Part shown: positions 36,375 to 46,475 of the stretch, piece by piece
Layout: each line of letters starts with the position of its first letter
Position numbering within the stretch: position 1 is the first letter of the stretch
Assembly (NCBI RefSeq): GCF_002135435.1
Contig: NZ_NEGK01000002.1
Location: forward strand, 290,479 to 354,478
Origin: Acinetobacter sp. ANC 3813
GTDB taxonomy: Bacteria; Pseudomonadota; Gammaproteobacteria; Pseudomonadales; Moraxellaceae
Length of the DNA: 64,000 bases
Direction: 5' to 3'
Made by a program: the position numbers and the translations under genes
Notes under the pieces: model-generated
What the model was told of the DNA's origin: nothing
The model's input: only the letters and a program-made list of their open reading frames with translations
Databases searched by the model: none

Positions 36375-37466
36375 ATGGATCATCCAATAACTATCGATTA
36401 CCGCCTGCTGGTCGACAATATGACCACAGCTATTTTACTGGTAGATAGTGATCTGAATATTTTTTATTTGAATTCTGCCTGCGAGGCATTGTTTGACATT
36501 AGTTTGCTGCGCGCATCGGGAATGCCTGTATTAAATCTGCTGCATATACATAGCGATGAATTCAACACCGAAGAAGCGCTGAAAAACACCCTGTACTCAG
36601 GTCAGCACTATACCCGCCGTGAAGCCACAATTAATGTTAACTTTAAAGACATCCATGTGGACTATACAGCGTCTCAGCTGAATTCAGGCAAGCCTTATCA
36701 CCCGCTGCTGCTGATTGAGCTGAACCAAATTGACCGTATGCTGAAAATTTCCAAAGAAGAAAATCTCATTCAGCAGCACCAAGTTGCCCGTCAATTGATC
36801 CGCGGTGTAGCGCATGAAATTAAAAATCCGCTTGGCGGCATCCGCGGCGCAACACAGCTTTTAGCCCGCAGCCTCAATGATCCGAAATACAGCGAATTCA
36901 CCGACATTATTATCAGTGAAGTTGACCGCCTTCGAAACCTTGCAGATACCATGCTCGGCTCACGCCAGCTGCCAAGCTACGAACCTGTCAATGTTCATGA
37001 CCCTTTAGAGCGCGTGCGCTCTCTGATTGTCAATCAAACCAAAAAGAAAATTAAGATTACCCGTGATTATGACTTGTCATTGCCAGATGTCCTTGCAGAC
37101 CGTGATCAGCTGATTCAAGTCATGCTCAACATCAGCGTCAATGCAGTTCAGGCCATGACCGAAAATAAAGAGTTTTTTACCGAGCATCAGCCTGAGTTAA
37201 CGTTAAGAACCCGTATTCAGCGCCTCGTGACCATTAATGGCGTGCTGAAGCGTTCAGCTGTTCGCATTGACATTGAAGACAATGGCCCAGGTGTGCCGGA
37301 AGAAATTTTAGAATCTGTATTCTATCCGCTTGTGACAGGCCGCGCTAAAGGAACAGGACTCGGCTTGAGCATTGCGCAAAATATTATGCATCAACACAAT
37401 GGAATGATTGAATGCCAATCTGTTCCAGGAAAAACAGTATTTAGCTTATATTTACCTTGGGAGTGA
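36375..37466 (+). CDS. glnL: Nitrogen regulation sensor histidine kinase NtrB (GlnL)
   Basis: The 363-residue protein has an N-terminal PAS domain (about 10-115), then a HisKA domain with the phosphorylatable H147 in GVAHEIKNPLGG, and a HATPase domain (DNGPGVPEE, TGLGLSIAQNIM). It lacks membrane segments, as expected for cytosolic NtrB, which is controlled by PII protein in response to glutamine. It phosphorylates NtrC. It is separated from glnG by 4 bases, so the pair is an operon; glnA, often upstream, is not in this window. Confidence 0.95.
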   Translation: MDHPITIDYRLLVDNMTTAILLVDSDLNIFYLNSACEALFDISLLRASGMPVLNLLHIHSDEFNTEEALKNTLYSGQHYTRREATINVNFKDIHVDYTASQLNSGKPYHPLLLIELNQIDRMLKISKEENLIQQHQVARQLIRGVAHEIKNPLGGIRGATQLLARSLNDPKYSEFTDIIISEVDRLRNLADTMLGSRQLPSYEPVNVHDPLERVRSLIVNQTKKKIKITRDYDLSLPDVLADRDQLIQVMLNISVNAVQAMTENKEFFTEHQPELTLRTRIQRLVTINGVLKRSAVRIDIEDNGPGVPEEILESVFYPLVTGRAKGTGLGLSIAQNIMHQHNGMIECQSVPGKTVFSLYLPWE

Positions 37467-37470
37467 GACC

Positions 37471-38949
37471 ATGTCGCGAAATAAAATATGGGTAATTGAT
37501 GATGACCGCGCCATGAGATGGGTGCTGGAAAAAACATTCAAAGAAGAAGGTTTTGATGTCACCAGTTTTGAGGAAGCCCAATCTGCGCTTGATCAGCTGA
37601 GTACAGATGCTCCTGATGTAATTTTGACAGACATCCGTATGCCGGGTATAGATGGCTTAACCTTTTTAGCTAAAGTGAAAGCCAATTATCCAGATTTGCC
37701 TGTGATTATTATGACTGCGCATTCAGATTTAGAGTCTGCAGTTTCCAGCTACCAAACTGGCGCATTTGAATACCTGCCTAAACCTTTTGATATTGATGAA
37801 GCACTGGCACTGGTGAACCGTGCCATTCTGCACATTGCTAAACTGCAGCAGCAGGAATCAGCAAAAAGCGCTCCGCCAATTCAATCTACAGAAATTATCG
37901 GCGAATCTCCTGCCATGCAGGAAGTATTCCGCGCCATTGGCCGTCTTTCACAATCGCATATTACTGTTTTAATTAACGGTGAATCTGGCACAGGTAAAGA
38001 ACTGGTGGCGCATGCTCTGCACCGCCACTCTCCGCGCAGCAGCAAGCCATTTATTGCCCTCAACATGGCAGCCATTCCTAAAGACTTAATTGAAACCGAG
38101 CTTTTTGGTCACGAGAAAGGCGCATTTACAGGCGCCAATACTCAGCGCCAAGGCCGTTTTGAACAAGCCAATGGCGGCACACTGTTTTTGGATGAAATTG
38201 GCGACATGCCATTTGAAACTCAAACACGCTTACTGCGCGTTTTGGCCGATGGCGAGTTCTACCGTGTAGGCGGACATATTCCCGTTAAGGTCGATGTACG
38301 TATTGTGGCAGCAACGCATCAGGATTTAGAAAAGCTGGTACATGAAGGCCGCTTCCGTGAAGACTTATATCACCGTCTAAACGTAATCCGCATTCACATT
38401 CCTAAACTTGCGCACCGCAGTGAAGACATTCCAATGCTTGCACAGCATTTCTTGGCACGCGCCGGTAAAGAATTAGGCGTCAGCCCTAAAATCTTACGCC
38501 CAGAAACGCAGGAATATATGCAAAAACTGCCTTGGCAAGGCAACGTGCGTCAGCTGGAAAATACCTGCCGCTGGCTGACTGTCATGATTACTGGCCGCGA
38601 AGTGTATCCTGAAGATTTGCCATCTGAATTAAAACAGATTCCAATTCATCAAAGTGGTGAAGCATCTCTTTCACCAAATAGCATAGACCGCATTTCTATC
38701 CACCATTGGGATGAAATGCTGGGCCAATGGGCTGTGCAAAAGCTGAAAAATGGTGAAATGAAGATTTTGGACATTGCCACGCCAATGTTTGAACGCACTT
38801 TAATTAATGCCGCTTTACAGCAAACTCGCGGCCGTAAACGCCATGCAGCAGAACTTTTAGGCTGGGGACGCAACACATTAACCCGCAAACTTAAAGAACT
38901 GGGGCTAGATAGCGCCGAAGATGATGTAGAAGAAGAAATAGAAGGATAA
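37471..38949 (+). CDS. glnG: Nitrogen regulation response regulator NtrC (sigma54 activator)
   Basis: The ATG at 37471 gives 492 residues; an earlier in-frame start at 37408 lies inside glnL. The protein has a receiver domain with phosphorylation site D54 (ILTDIRMPG), an AAA+ sigma54-interaction domain with Walker A GESGTGKE and the sigma54-contacting GAFTGA, a Walker B LFLDEIGD, and a C-terminal Fis-like helix-turn-helix (AAELLGWGRNTLTRKLKELG). It activates sigma54 promoters for nitrogen scavenging. A terminator follows. Confidence 0.96.
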   Translation: MSRNKIWVIDDDRAMRWVLEKTFKEEGFDVTSFEEAQSALDQLSTDAPDVILTDIRMPGIDGLTFLAKVKANYPDLPVIIMTAHSDLESAVSSYQTGAFEYLPKPFDIDEALALVNRAILHIAKLQQQESAKSAPPIQSTEIIGESPAMQEVFRAIGRLSQSHITVLINGESGTGKELVAHALHRHSPRSSKPFIALNMAAIPKDLIETELFGHEKGAFTGANTQRQGRFEQANGGTLFLDEIGDMPFETQTRLLRVLADGEFYRVGGHIPVKVDVRIVAATHQDLEKLVHEGRFREDLYHRLNVIRIHIPKLAHRSEDIPMLAQHFLARAGKELGVSPKILRPETQEYMQKLPWQGNVRQLENTCRWLTVMITGREVYPEDLPSELKQIPIHQSGEASLSPNSIDRISIHHWDEMLGQWAVQKLKNGEMKILDIATPMFERTLINAALQQTRGRKRHAAELLGWGRNTLTRKLKELGLDSAEDDVEEEIEG

Positions 38950-38961
38950 TTGAGCCGCAAT

Positions 38962-38988
38962 AAAAAAGCCCCTTCATGGGGCTTTTTT
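38962..38988 (+). terminator. Intrinsic terminator after glnG
   Basis: AAAAAAGCCCC / GGGGCTTTTTT, with 5-nt loop, 13 bases past the stop codon. The A-tract on the other side makes it usable by the convergent hypothetical gene too. Confidence 0.9.
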
Positions 38989-39036
38989 ATTGGCATGAAA
39001 CTGATAGCAACAATACACACACCTACTAACGAGCAG

Positions 39037-39363
39037 TTAAGCCGTAAAACCGATATAGCGCGAATAGCCTTCAATTCCCAGATCAGACTGATAAATCATA
39101 AACTCTGGATAAGTCGCAGCTGCCAGCTCGGCAAATACATTCACTTGATCATCATTGGCATGCAAATCATCTACAGTACGGCGCATGCTTTGTTCAAACT
39201 CATCTGTGATGTATTCAAATCCAATATCCATCGCAATAAATAGCGTATGCTCACAAGGCTGCACATACTGCTCTTCAGCCCAATCAATGACCTGCTGCTG
39301 GCAGTGCGGGCACTGAATATTATCCGTTGCTTGTATCTCTAGCTGAACCAATTGATAAGACAT
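39037..39363 (-). CDS. Small conserved protein with CPHC zinc-ribbon-like motif
   Basis: The 108-residue soluble protein has C18, H20, C21, C37 and H39 (IQCPHCQQQ, VQPCEHT), which could coordinate zinc. The remainder is acidic, with no domain I recognise. It is convergent with glnG and lies 40 bases beyond its terminator. Acinetobacter genomes often contain such small uncharacterised proteins. No function can be assigned. Confidence 0.7.
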   Translation of the reverse strand: MSYQLVQLEIQATDNIQCPHCQQQVIDWAEEQYVQPCEHTLFIAMDIGFEYITDEFEQSMRRTVDDLHANDDQVNVFAELAAATYPEFMIYQSDLGIEGYSRYIGFTA

Positions 39364-39453
39364 AACTTCACAATCATAAAAAGACAGTTCAGTTTAACAA
39401 AATCAGCTGAACACACCCTACTGTCTAAACACGTTTTAGTACAATTTCTAAAT

Positions 39454-39481
39454 AAAAAAGGAAGCCCAAGCTTCCTTTTTT
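39454..39481 (-). terminator. Intrinsic terminator after the MFS transporter gene
   Basis: AAAAAAGGAAGC / GCTTCCTTTTTT with a 4-nt loop, 22 bases past the stop codon of the transporter. Confidence 0.9.
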
Positions 39482-39502
39482 AATCCATAAATATTGCTAT
39501 AT

Positions 39503-40705
39503 TTATTTTTTGCTGGCCTTATAAGCGGATAGCGCTGCTACAGCAATAGCTGACAATACAATCCCTGGCGCACTTGCAATCAAAATACCGGTTGTTCCCA
39601 AGCCTAGCGCCAAAATTTTACCTGTCAGCAATGGACCTGTCATTGCGCCTAAACGGCCCAGTGAAATTGCACTGCCTACACCCGTTACTTTACCCGCTGG
39701 GCTATAGAAAATTGGTGAGATGCCGTAAAGAATAGATTGACCGCCTGTAGAGAAAATACCGCCAATCAAGCCTGCAAAGATCAATAGTGGAATCGATTTT
39801 GTCGTAAATAGAATGAGTACGGCAATAAATAGACCTGTATAGATAATCACAGCCATTTGCCACAGCTTCAATCGATCCAGCAAGTAACCCAAACCAAGTG
39901 TACCAATCACCGCGCCTACTTGGAAAATCAGCATAATCATAAATGCTTGAGGTTTTTCCAAGCCTTGCTCCATAAGCAAGTTTGGCAACCAGCTGATCAG
40001 GATGTAGTTCACCATCAGCGTAAAGAAGAAGCTTACCCATAATGGCAATGTATATTTGTAGCGATTTTCCGCAAACAATATTTGCGCCATTGGCGGAACA
40101 GCTTCCGCTGGTGCCGATTCTACTTTTTCCTTGCGCTTATCTTTTAAGATTACCGCCATGAAAGGTATTAATACTAAAGGCGTTAAACCGCCGATTAAAA
40201 ATAAGGTATGCCAAGAAATATCTTTAAAGATGATTGCCAGGCCCGCAACAAAGATTGCGCCTACCGGCAAACCGCAGTACATCAAACTATTAAGCTTACC
40301 TCGGTTTGCTTCTGTTGCTTCATCACCGACTACTGAAATCATGGTTGGCATTGCAGCGCCTAAACCCAGACCAGTAAAGAATCGTGCAATGTAAAGCACT
40401 TCAACACTTGGCGCCAAAGCCGTTAAAGACATAAACACGCCAAAAATAGCAATCGAAAGCATGAGGACTTTCTTTTGCCCTAAATAATCTGCCACACGGC
40501 CGCCAAAAAATGCGCCGAACAGCATGCCAAATACACCTAGGCTGAATACATAGCCCATTTGAACTTGATCTAATGAAAATGTCGCTGCGATTCCTTTTGC
40601 CGCGATTCCAGGCGCTTGAAGATCAAAACCTTCAAAGAATGCGACCCAGAAACACAAAAATACCGTTAAAAATTTTTGCATTTTCCCAGTTTGTACTTGT
40701 GCCAT
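39503..40705 (-). CDS. MFS transporter, aromatic acid:H+ symporter type
   Basis: The 400-residue protein has twelve membrane segments. The first is followed by FEGFDLQAPGIAA, a DQxD-like region resembling the aromatic-acid:H+ symporter (AAHS) signature around transmembrane helix 1, and the loop between helices 2 and 3 has GGRVADYLGQKK, the MFS A-motif. Relatives take up aromatic acids such as 3-(3-hydroxyphenyl)propionate or benzoate-type compounds; the exact substrate is not deducible. No catabolic gene lies next to it. It is monocistronic with a terminator and 270 bases of leader. Confidence 0.85.
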   Translation of the reverse strand: MAQVQTGKMQKFLTVFLCFWVAFFEGFDLQAPGIAAKGIAATFSLDQVQMGYVFSLGVFGMLFGAFFGGRVADYLGQKKVLMLSIAIFGVFMSLTALAPSVEVLYIARFFTGLGLGAAMPTMISVVGDEATEANRGKLNSLMYCGLPVGAIFVAGLAIIFKDISWHTLFLIGGLTPLVLIPFMAVILKDKRKEKVESAPAEAVPPMAQILFAENRYKYTLPLWVSFFFTLMVNYILISWLPNLLMEQGLEKPQAFMIMLIFQVGAVIGTLGLGYLLDRLKLWQMAVIIYTGLFIAVLILFTTKSIPLLIFAGLIGGIFSTGGQSILYGISPIFYSPAGKVTGVGSAISLGRLGAMTGPLLTGKILALGLGTTGILIASAPGIVLSAIAVAALSAYKASKK

Positions 40706-40975
40706 GATCTAACTCCATCCGTAGTACAGCAGACTGCCACATGCTGTCTGATCGTTTATTTTCATTGTAATTGTTTGTAATAAACACCACTACAATGGTC
40801 GGATTAAGCCAACTGCTTCACCTTAAAAGCGCATTCACTTATACATATAAGTTAGCATATCAATACATTTTAAATCTTAATTTTATATTTAATTTATATT
40901 TTACAATAGTTTAAGTTTATAAAAGTTTACAGCTATATAATCATAGCCAAAAGCAATCGTTTCAATATTTTCCGA

Positions 40976-42784
40976 TCATTTGAGCCAAAATTTCCATTTA
41001 CTCACTTTAGATCTTTGTGTCTCAATTCGAATCAAGCCTTCTAAAGCCTCACGTTCATTTTCATATAAATCCCGAAGTTCAATACTTCCCGTGGTATAGG
41101 CAAGCCAAATATCACTTAACGGCCTACGAAACGAACGTTCATACCATTTTTTCGCGATATTTAAATCTTTATTAAAATATAATCCCTTCTCATACATATA
41201 ACCAATTTTAGCTTCTGCATACTCATCTTTTTGGTCTACGGCCTTTTGAATCCAATAGGCGGCCTCTTCATAATTAATGTCTGTATAGAAGCCCTTTAAA
41301 TGCCAATAGCCCAGTTGGTACTGTGCACTTCGGCTCCCCTTATTTGCTTGCAGCTGGTACAGATTAAAAAACAAATTTTGCGCTTCTGGCATGTCTTTAT
41401 TTTGCAAATATTGGCTAATTTTATGCGCCTGCTCGCCAATTTGCTCAATAGTATAGTTCTTCGGATTTTTCAAAACTTCCTTAGCTTTTTGAAATGGATT
41501 ATCAATATCAAAAGCGGCCAACAAACTCATCGCCTCTGCCTGCATTTCAGCAATACCGTCAATACGAGAATTAATAACGATATTTAAATGTGCTTTTGCT
41601 TTTTCAAAATCTTGCTCTAAGCCTCGACCTTCAACATACATCCGCCCCAAACTCAAATCTGCCGCAATAATTTGACCTGAAACTTCTTGATACAGAGCAA
41701 TTGCCATATCCAGATCCTGAGGCACACCCAAGCCATGTTCATACTTATCCGCTAAATTGTTTGTGGCAACTGGATTGCCTAAATCTGCTGACTTTTGGTA
41801 CCAAAAAACACTTTTTTCATAATCTTGAGCAGTACCAATACCATCCTGATACATCCAAGCCAAATGATAATATGTATTTGCCAATACTGCTTTTTCAGTT
41901 TCAGGTGCTTGACTGGCAATTCGATGATAAAGATATAATGCTTTAGCTGGATGAATGACATGCTCTTTAACTACGTCATAATTAGGATAAGAAGGATGCA
42001 CCAAAAAACATTTTAAAGCACCAAATCGGTAATATCCCGCCAACCCTAAAGTAGCAGCCCAACAGCCTTGAGATGAAGATTGCTCAAGCAGTTGCAAACT
42101 TTGCTCTAAATCTTGCTCAACGCCATGACCGCGCGCATAACAGCCGGCTAACTGGTACAGAGCAATACTGTCTTTTTTAGCAACAGCTTCTCGATACCAC
42201 TTAAAACTGCCCTCCAAACTTTTATTTAATATACCGCCAATAAACAGCTGCTGTCCCAATTGGCACATTGCTGGGGTATAGCCTGACTGCGCAGACTTAC
42301 GCAATAAATCAATATAAGTTTGAAATTCTCGCTGTTGATATGCTTTATCAGCCAAGCAGTATTGATAAATTCCACGATATTGATCTGCTTTTTGTTGAAT
42401 CCTCCGCGCAATCAATTCCCCATGCCCTGATTGCCATCCCTCAAAAGCCTCAATTCTTTCAACAAGACCTAAGTTCTTAGATACATTACACAAAGGCAAG
42501 AACCATCGAGTTATCGAATATAAACCCGGTACATCTTTCATTGGTACAGGTTCAGAAGTTACTTCTGGTTCATTTGGCCGTTTCAACGCTCTGAGCATCA
42601 ACATCGGCGATTCTGCAGAAAGCGGCATTAAATTAACCCCGACTACTTCGCCATCATTGGTTTTAGCAACTTCCCAAACTTTCAATATAGGCTGGTCAAA
42701 TTGATAGAACTCTCCACTTTGATTCAAGCAAATTACGACATCATTCGCACGAATCTCTTCCCCAGTTGCATAATGCAAAATCAT
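40976..42784 (-). CDS. Sel1-repeat (TPR-like) protein
   Basis: The 602-residue protein starts with a small domain (about 1-75, ATGEEIRANDVVICL) and is otherwise made of Sel1-like repeats: for example ALYQLAGCYARGHGVEQDLEQ, YHLAWMYQDGIGTAQDYEK, ATNNLADKYEHGLGVPQDL and AEAKIGYMYEKGLYFNKDL. Such repeats form superhelical scaffolds for protein contacts, and in some bacteria affect host interaction or signalling. No signal peptide or membrane segment is seen. It is between mnmG (with terminator) and the MFS gene and seems monocistronic. The partner is unknown. Confidence 0.85.
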   Translation of the reverse strand: MILHYATGEEIRANDVVICLNQSGEFYQFDQPILKVWEVAKTNDGEVVGVNLMPLSAESPMLMLRALKRPNEPEVTSEPVPMKDVPGLYSITRWFLPLCNVSKNLGLVERIEAFEGWQSGHGELIARRIQQKADQYRGIYQYCLADKAYQQREFQTYIDLLRKSAQSGYTPAMCQLGQQLFIGGILNKSLEGSFKWYREAVAKKDSIALYQLAGCYARGHGVEQDLEQSLQLLEQSSSQGCWAATLGLAGYYRFGALKCFLVHPSYPNYDVVKEHVIHPAKALYLYHRIASQAPETEKAVLANTYYHLAWMYQDGIGTAQDYEKSVFWYQKSADLGNPVATNNLADKYEHGLGVPQDLDMAIALYQEVSGQIIAADLSLGRMYVEGRGLEQDFEKAKAHLNIVINSRIDGIAEMQAEAMSLLAAFDIDNPFQKAKEVLKNPKNYTIEQIGEQAHKISQYLQNKDMPEAQNLFFNLYQLQANKGSRSAQYQLGYWHLKGFYTDINYEEAAYWIQKAVDQKDEYAEAKIGYMYEKGLYFNKDLNIAKKWYERSFRRPLSDIWLAYTTGSIELRDLYENEREALEGLIRIETQRSKVSKWKFWLK

Positions 42785-42822
42785 CTTTTTCTCGATATTT
42801 ATTCTAATCCCCTAATAATAGG

Positions 42823-42850
42823 CAAAAAAAATCCCGCATCAAGCGGGATT
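42823..42850 (-). terminator. Intrinsic terminator after mnmG
   Basis: AATCCCGC / GCGGGATT with a 5-nt loop, followed on the minus strand by a T-run of 7-8, 21 bases past the stop codon. Confidence 0.92.
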
Positions 42851-42870
42851 TCTCTATAAAACTTTAAATA

Positions 42871-44751
42871 TTAAGCAGATTTTTTCGCTTGGTTATTCTT
42901 ACGAATCGTAATCATCACTAATTGAACTGCCGCTGGTGTTACACCCGGAATACGGCTTGCCTGAGCAAGCGTTTCTGGACGCACATTATTCAGCTTTAAG
43001 GTAATTTCACGAGACAGACCTGAAACCACATCATAATTAAAGTCTTCTGGAATACGTGTATCTTCCAAACGCTTCATTTGCGCAACGTCTTCTTGCTGAC
43101 GGTTAATATAACCCGCATATTTCACAGCAATCTCAATTTGCTCACCAACAAAAGCTGAAACTTCTGAACCAGTCAATTCAGCAATTTGCGAGAAATTGAT
43201 ATTTGGACGTTTAAGCAAATCAATCGCATTGGTTTCTTTAGACAAGTCATCACCTGTCATTTCAACGAATTTTTTGCCTAATGGGTTGTTTGGAGCAGCC
43301 CACAAATGCTGTAAACGGCCTTTTTCAGTTTCTACCGCTTCCATTTTTTGGCAGAATGAATCCCAACGCGCATCATCTACCAGACCCATTTCACGGCCAA
43401 TTGCAGTTAAACGCTGATCCGCATTGTCTTCACGCAGCATCAAACGGTATTCCGCACGTGAGGTAAACATACGGTACGGTTCTTTAGTACCTAATGTAAT
43501 TAAGTCGTCAACCAATACACCCATGTACGCTTCATCACGCTTAGGTGTCCATTGCTCTTGATCCCATGCACGGCGGGCAGCATTTAGACCAGCAAGCAAG
43601 CCTTGCGCACCCGCCTCTTCATAACCAGTCGTACCGTTAATTTGACCTGCAAAATACAGGTTATTAATCGATTTGGTTTCTAAAGAGAATTTCAACGATT
43701 GCGGGTTGAAGTAGTCGTACTCAATTGCATAGCCTGGACGCAAAATATGCGCATTTTCCATACCGCGGATTGAGCGAACCAATTCAAACTGAACATCAAA
43801 TGGTAATGAAGTAGAAATACCATTTGGATAAAGCTCATGTGTATCCAAACCTTCTGGCTCTAGGAATACTTGATGCGAATCTTTATCTGCAAATTTATGA
43901 ATCTTATCTTCAATGGATGGGCAGTAACGCGGACCAACACCCTCAATCACACCTGTATACATTGGTGAACGGTCTAAGCCGCCGCGAATAATATCATGTG
44001 TGCGTTCATTGGTATGCGTGATATAGCAATTCACCTGCTCTGGATGCATAGATGCATCACCCATAAACGACATGGTCGGAGATGGGAAATCACCCGGCTG
44101 TGGTGTCATTACAGAGAAATCTACTGAACGCGCATCAATACGCGGCGGTGTACCCGTTTTTAAACGGCCCACAGGCAAGTTCAATTCACGCAGGCGCGCA
44201 GCCAATGAAATTGAAGGAGGATCACCAGCACGGCCGCCAGAAGCATTATTTAGGCCAATGTGAATCACGCCGCCCAAAAACGTACCCGTTGTCAAAACAA
44301 CAGTTTTTGCATCAAAGCGCACACCCATTTGCGTAACCACGCCTTTAACGGTATCGCCTTCAACAATCAGGTCGTCTGCTGCTTGCTGAAAAATATCCAA
44401 GTTCGCTTGGTTTTCCAAGGTTTCACGAATAGCTGCTTTAAAGCGCACACGGTCAGCTTGCGCGCGCGTAGCACGCACTGCAGCGCCTTTACGTGAGTTC
44501 AAAATACGGAATTGAATACCGCCTTTATCTGCAGCCAACGCCATAGCGCCGCCCAAGGCATCAATTTCACGCACCAAATGAGATTTACCAATACCGCCAA
44601 TCGCCGGGTTGCAGCTCATTTGGCCCAAAGTCTCAATATTATGAGTAAGAAGCAATGTCTGTCGCCCCATGCGCGCCGCTGCAAGAGCCGCTTCGGTACC
44701 AGCGTGACCGCCGCCGATAACAATGACATCGTAAACTTTAGGATAATGCAT
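42871..44751 (-). CDS. mnmG: tRNA uridine 5-carboxymethylaminomethyl modification enzyme MnmG (GidA)
   Basis: The ATG at 44751 ([29 protein letters not shown]) gives 626 residues, the family length; a start at 44808 would add 19 non-homologous residues. It has the FAD dinucleotide-binding motif GGGHAG, the second signature [11 protein letters not shown] and the C-terminal [13 protein letters not shown] helical domain. With MnmE it adds a carboxymethylaminomethyl group to the wobble uridine of several tRNAs. It diverges from the small secreted-protein gene and ends in a terminator. Confidence 0.97.
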   Translation of the reverse strand: MHYPKVYDVIVIGGGHAGTEAALAAARMGRQTLLLTHNIETLGQMSCNPAIGGIGKSHLVREIDALGGAMALAADKGGIQFRILNSRKGAAVRATRAQADRVRFKAAIRETLENQANLDIFQQAADDLIVEGDTVKGVVTQMGVRFDAKTVVLTTGTFLGGVIHIGLNNASGGRAGDPPSISLAARLRELNLPVGRLKTGTPPRIDARSVDFSVMTPQPGDFPSPTMSFMGDASMHPEQVNCYITHTNERTHDIIRGGLDRSPMYTGVIEGVGPRYCPSIEDKIHKFADKDSHQVFLEPEGLDTHELYPNGISTSLPFDVQFELVRSIRGMENAHILRPGYAIEYDYFNPQSLKFSLETKSINNLYFAGQINGTTGYEEAGAQGLLAGLNAARRAWDQEQWTPKRDEAYMGVLVDDLITLGTKEPYRMFTSRAEYRLMLREDNADQRLTAIGREMGLVDDARWDSFCQKMEAVETEKGRLQHLWAAPNNPLGKKFVEMTGDDLSKETNAIDLLKRPNINFSQIAELTGSEVSAFVGEQIEIAVKYAGYINRQQEDVAQMKRLEDTRIPEDFNYDVVSGLSREITLKLNNVRPETLAQASRIPGVTPAAVQLVMITIRKNNQAKKSA

Positions 44752-45020
44752 AGTGGTATTGGAAGAATTAAAAAATTGATGACCAAGGATTATAGCAAAA
44801 TTTCGCACATAAGTTGAGTGAATCGGTCAATTATATTGTGATTTACTGGCACTGACGCCCTATTCAGATCAATACCTTGAAAAGGCTTTGTTATCTAATG
44901 CTGCAGAACACATCAAATTGAAACATTTTTAAGGTAAAAATTACCTGATCCATGTTGTTTTATTCTGTCTATTTTTTATGCTGTAACTTGATTCTGCGTA
45001 AAACCATAAGGATGGTCATT

Positions 45021-45371
45021 ATGAATAAGAATATTATTTTATCATCAATTCTATGCGGTTTATGTTTAGCGCCATTTGCAGCTTCTGCAAATGATAAAGT
45101 CGAAACAGTGTATAGCGCGCAAAAGTATCAGCAAGTCTGTAAAGGCAAAACTCAAGGCGATCAAATCAGTTTCGCCTACAGAGGAATTATCTGGAATGGG
45201 ACTTGTGAACCTCAATTCTTTGCTTCTGGAAAAAATGCTGCAGTAAAAGGCGATGAGGCAGAATTATATACTGCCTGTTCAGGCAATTCAGGCGCGGCTA
45301 CAGCAACCATCAACGGAACAGAAGTTAAAGGAAAATGTGCACTGGGCTTTACCCCTCCACGGCCTAAATAA
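45021..45371 (+). CDS. Small secreted protein of unknown function
   Basis: From the ATG at 45021 (MNKNIILSSILCGLCLAPFA, AAGGA upstream) the protein has 116 residues: a signal peptide ending AASAN (about 1-23) and a mature domain of about 93 residues with four cysteines (VCKG, GTCEPQ, YTACSG, GKCALG) that may form two disulfides. An in-frame upstream start at 44952 would spoil the signal peptide. No enzymatic motif is visible. It is periplasmic or secreted. It stands alone between mnmG and the BASS transporters. Confidence 0.72.
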   Translation: MNKNIILSSILCGLCLAPFAASANDKVETVYSAQKYQQVCKGKTQGDQISFAYRGIIWNGTCEPQFFASGKNAAVKGDEAELYTACSGNSGAATATINGTEVKGKCALGFTPPRPK

Positions 45372-45521
45372 CCGTTTATCTATTATTCACCATCAAATGA
45401 TAACCACTTCAAATAGCGGATGAAAAACTTTAATTTTCACCCGCTTTTATTTATTGCCAATTCAGCAAACTCCGTTACACTCCAATGAAAACCAAGGACA
45501 AAAACAAAAAAGGGATATTCC

Positions 45522-46409
45522 ATGGATTCGGGGTTATTTGCTTTATTCTTGCCTATAACTTTAGCCCTCATGATGATGGGCCTAGGCTTAGAACTTTCAA
45601 TCAATGATTTCTTACGTGTAGGCCGCCACCCCAAGGCAATTTTCTTAGCCCTGTTTACACAGCTGGTCGTACTGGTCGGTATTGCCTTTCTAATCTGCAA
45701 GATCCTGAATCTGCCGCCCTTACTTGCAGTCGGCATGATGCTTTTGGCCGCATCCCCCGGTGGACCCACTGCAAATTTATTCAGCTATATTTATAAAGGC
45801 GATGTGGCTCTAAACATTACACTCACCGCTCTAAACTCTATTATCTGCAGTTTTACCCTGCCTTTTATTGTGAATCTATCCATCCTCTACTTTTTAGGAG
45901 ACACCAAAACCATTGGCATGCCTGTTGATAAAATTGCGCAAGTTTTTCTCATTATTTTCATCCCCGTCTGTGTAGGCATGCTGCTGCGCCACATAGCGCC
46001 ATCTTTGGCTTACCAGCTCACGCGCCCAATGCGCTTGATCTCGATTTTTTTCATCTTCTTTATATTTATCTATGCGCTGTTCAGAGAAAAAAGCAATGTC
46101 GTGCTTTATTTTGCAGATGTCGGTCTAGCCACAGGTATCTTTTGTTTCAGCAGTTTATTACTGGGTTACATCATTACCCAAATGGCCAATATTCCAGAAC
46201 GACAAGCACGGGCCTGTACCTTTGAAATTGGCATTCATAACACGGCGATCTCGATTACCATCGCCTTATCTGTGCTGTCCAATCCAACCATTGCCATTCC
46301 TGCAGGCGTATACACCATTTTTATGTATGTTTTTGTTGTCTTGTTTGGTTTTTTATTGACACGCAAAAGCAATCATTTAATTTCAAATACACAGGTCACT
46401 AAAACTTAA
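45522..46409 (+). CDS. Bile acid:sodium symporter (BASS) family transporter, copy 1
   Basis: The 295-residue membrane protein has about ten hydrophobic segments and the BASS signatures: LASPGG-like LLAASPGGPTANLFSYI, ALNITLTALNS and the crossover motif ACTFEIGIHNTAI. Bacterial members carry organic anions, often using sodium; the true substrate is unknown. It has a strong paralogue 67 bases downstream in the same orientation, so it is likely a tandem duplication. No terminator separates them. Confidence 0.85.
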   Translation: MDSGLFALFLPITLALMMMGLGLELSINDFLRVGRHPKAIFLALFTQLVVLVGIAFLICKILNLPPLLAVGMMLLAASPGGPTANLFSYIYKGDVALNITLTALNSIICSFTLPFIVNLSILYFLGDTKTIGMPVDKIAQVFLIIFIPVCVGMLLRHIAPSLAYQLTRPMRLISIFFIFFIFIYALFREKSNVVLYFADVGLATGIFCFSSLLLGYIITQMANIPERQARACTFEIGIHNTAISITIALSVLSNPTIAIPAGVYTIFMYVFVVLFGFLLTRKSNHLISNTQVTKT

Positions 46410-46475
46410 CTTTATAAATTAAGGACCTTGCAAAACAAAACGATTGGATGAAAAAAATTAAAAAGGAGTGTACAG

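Noticed and set aside
44752..44808. 19-residue N-terminal extension of mnmG
   Set aside because: The family starts near [15 protein letters not shown]; the extension has no similarity.
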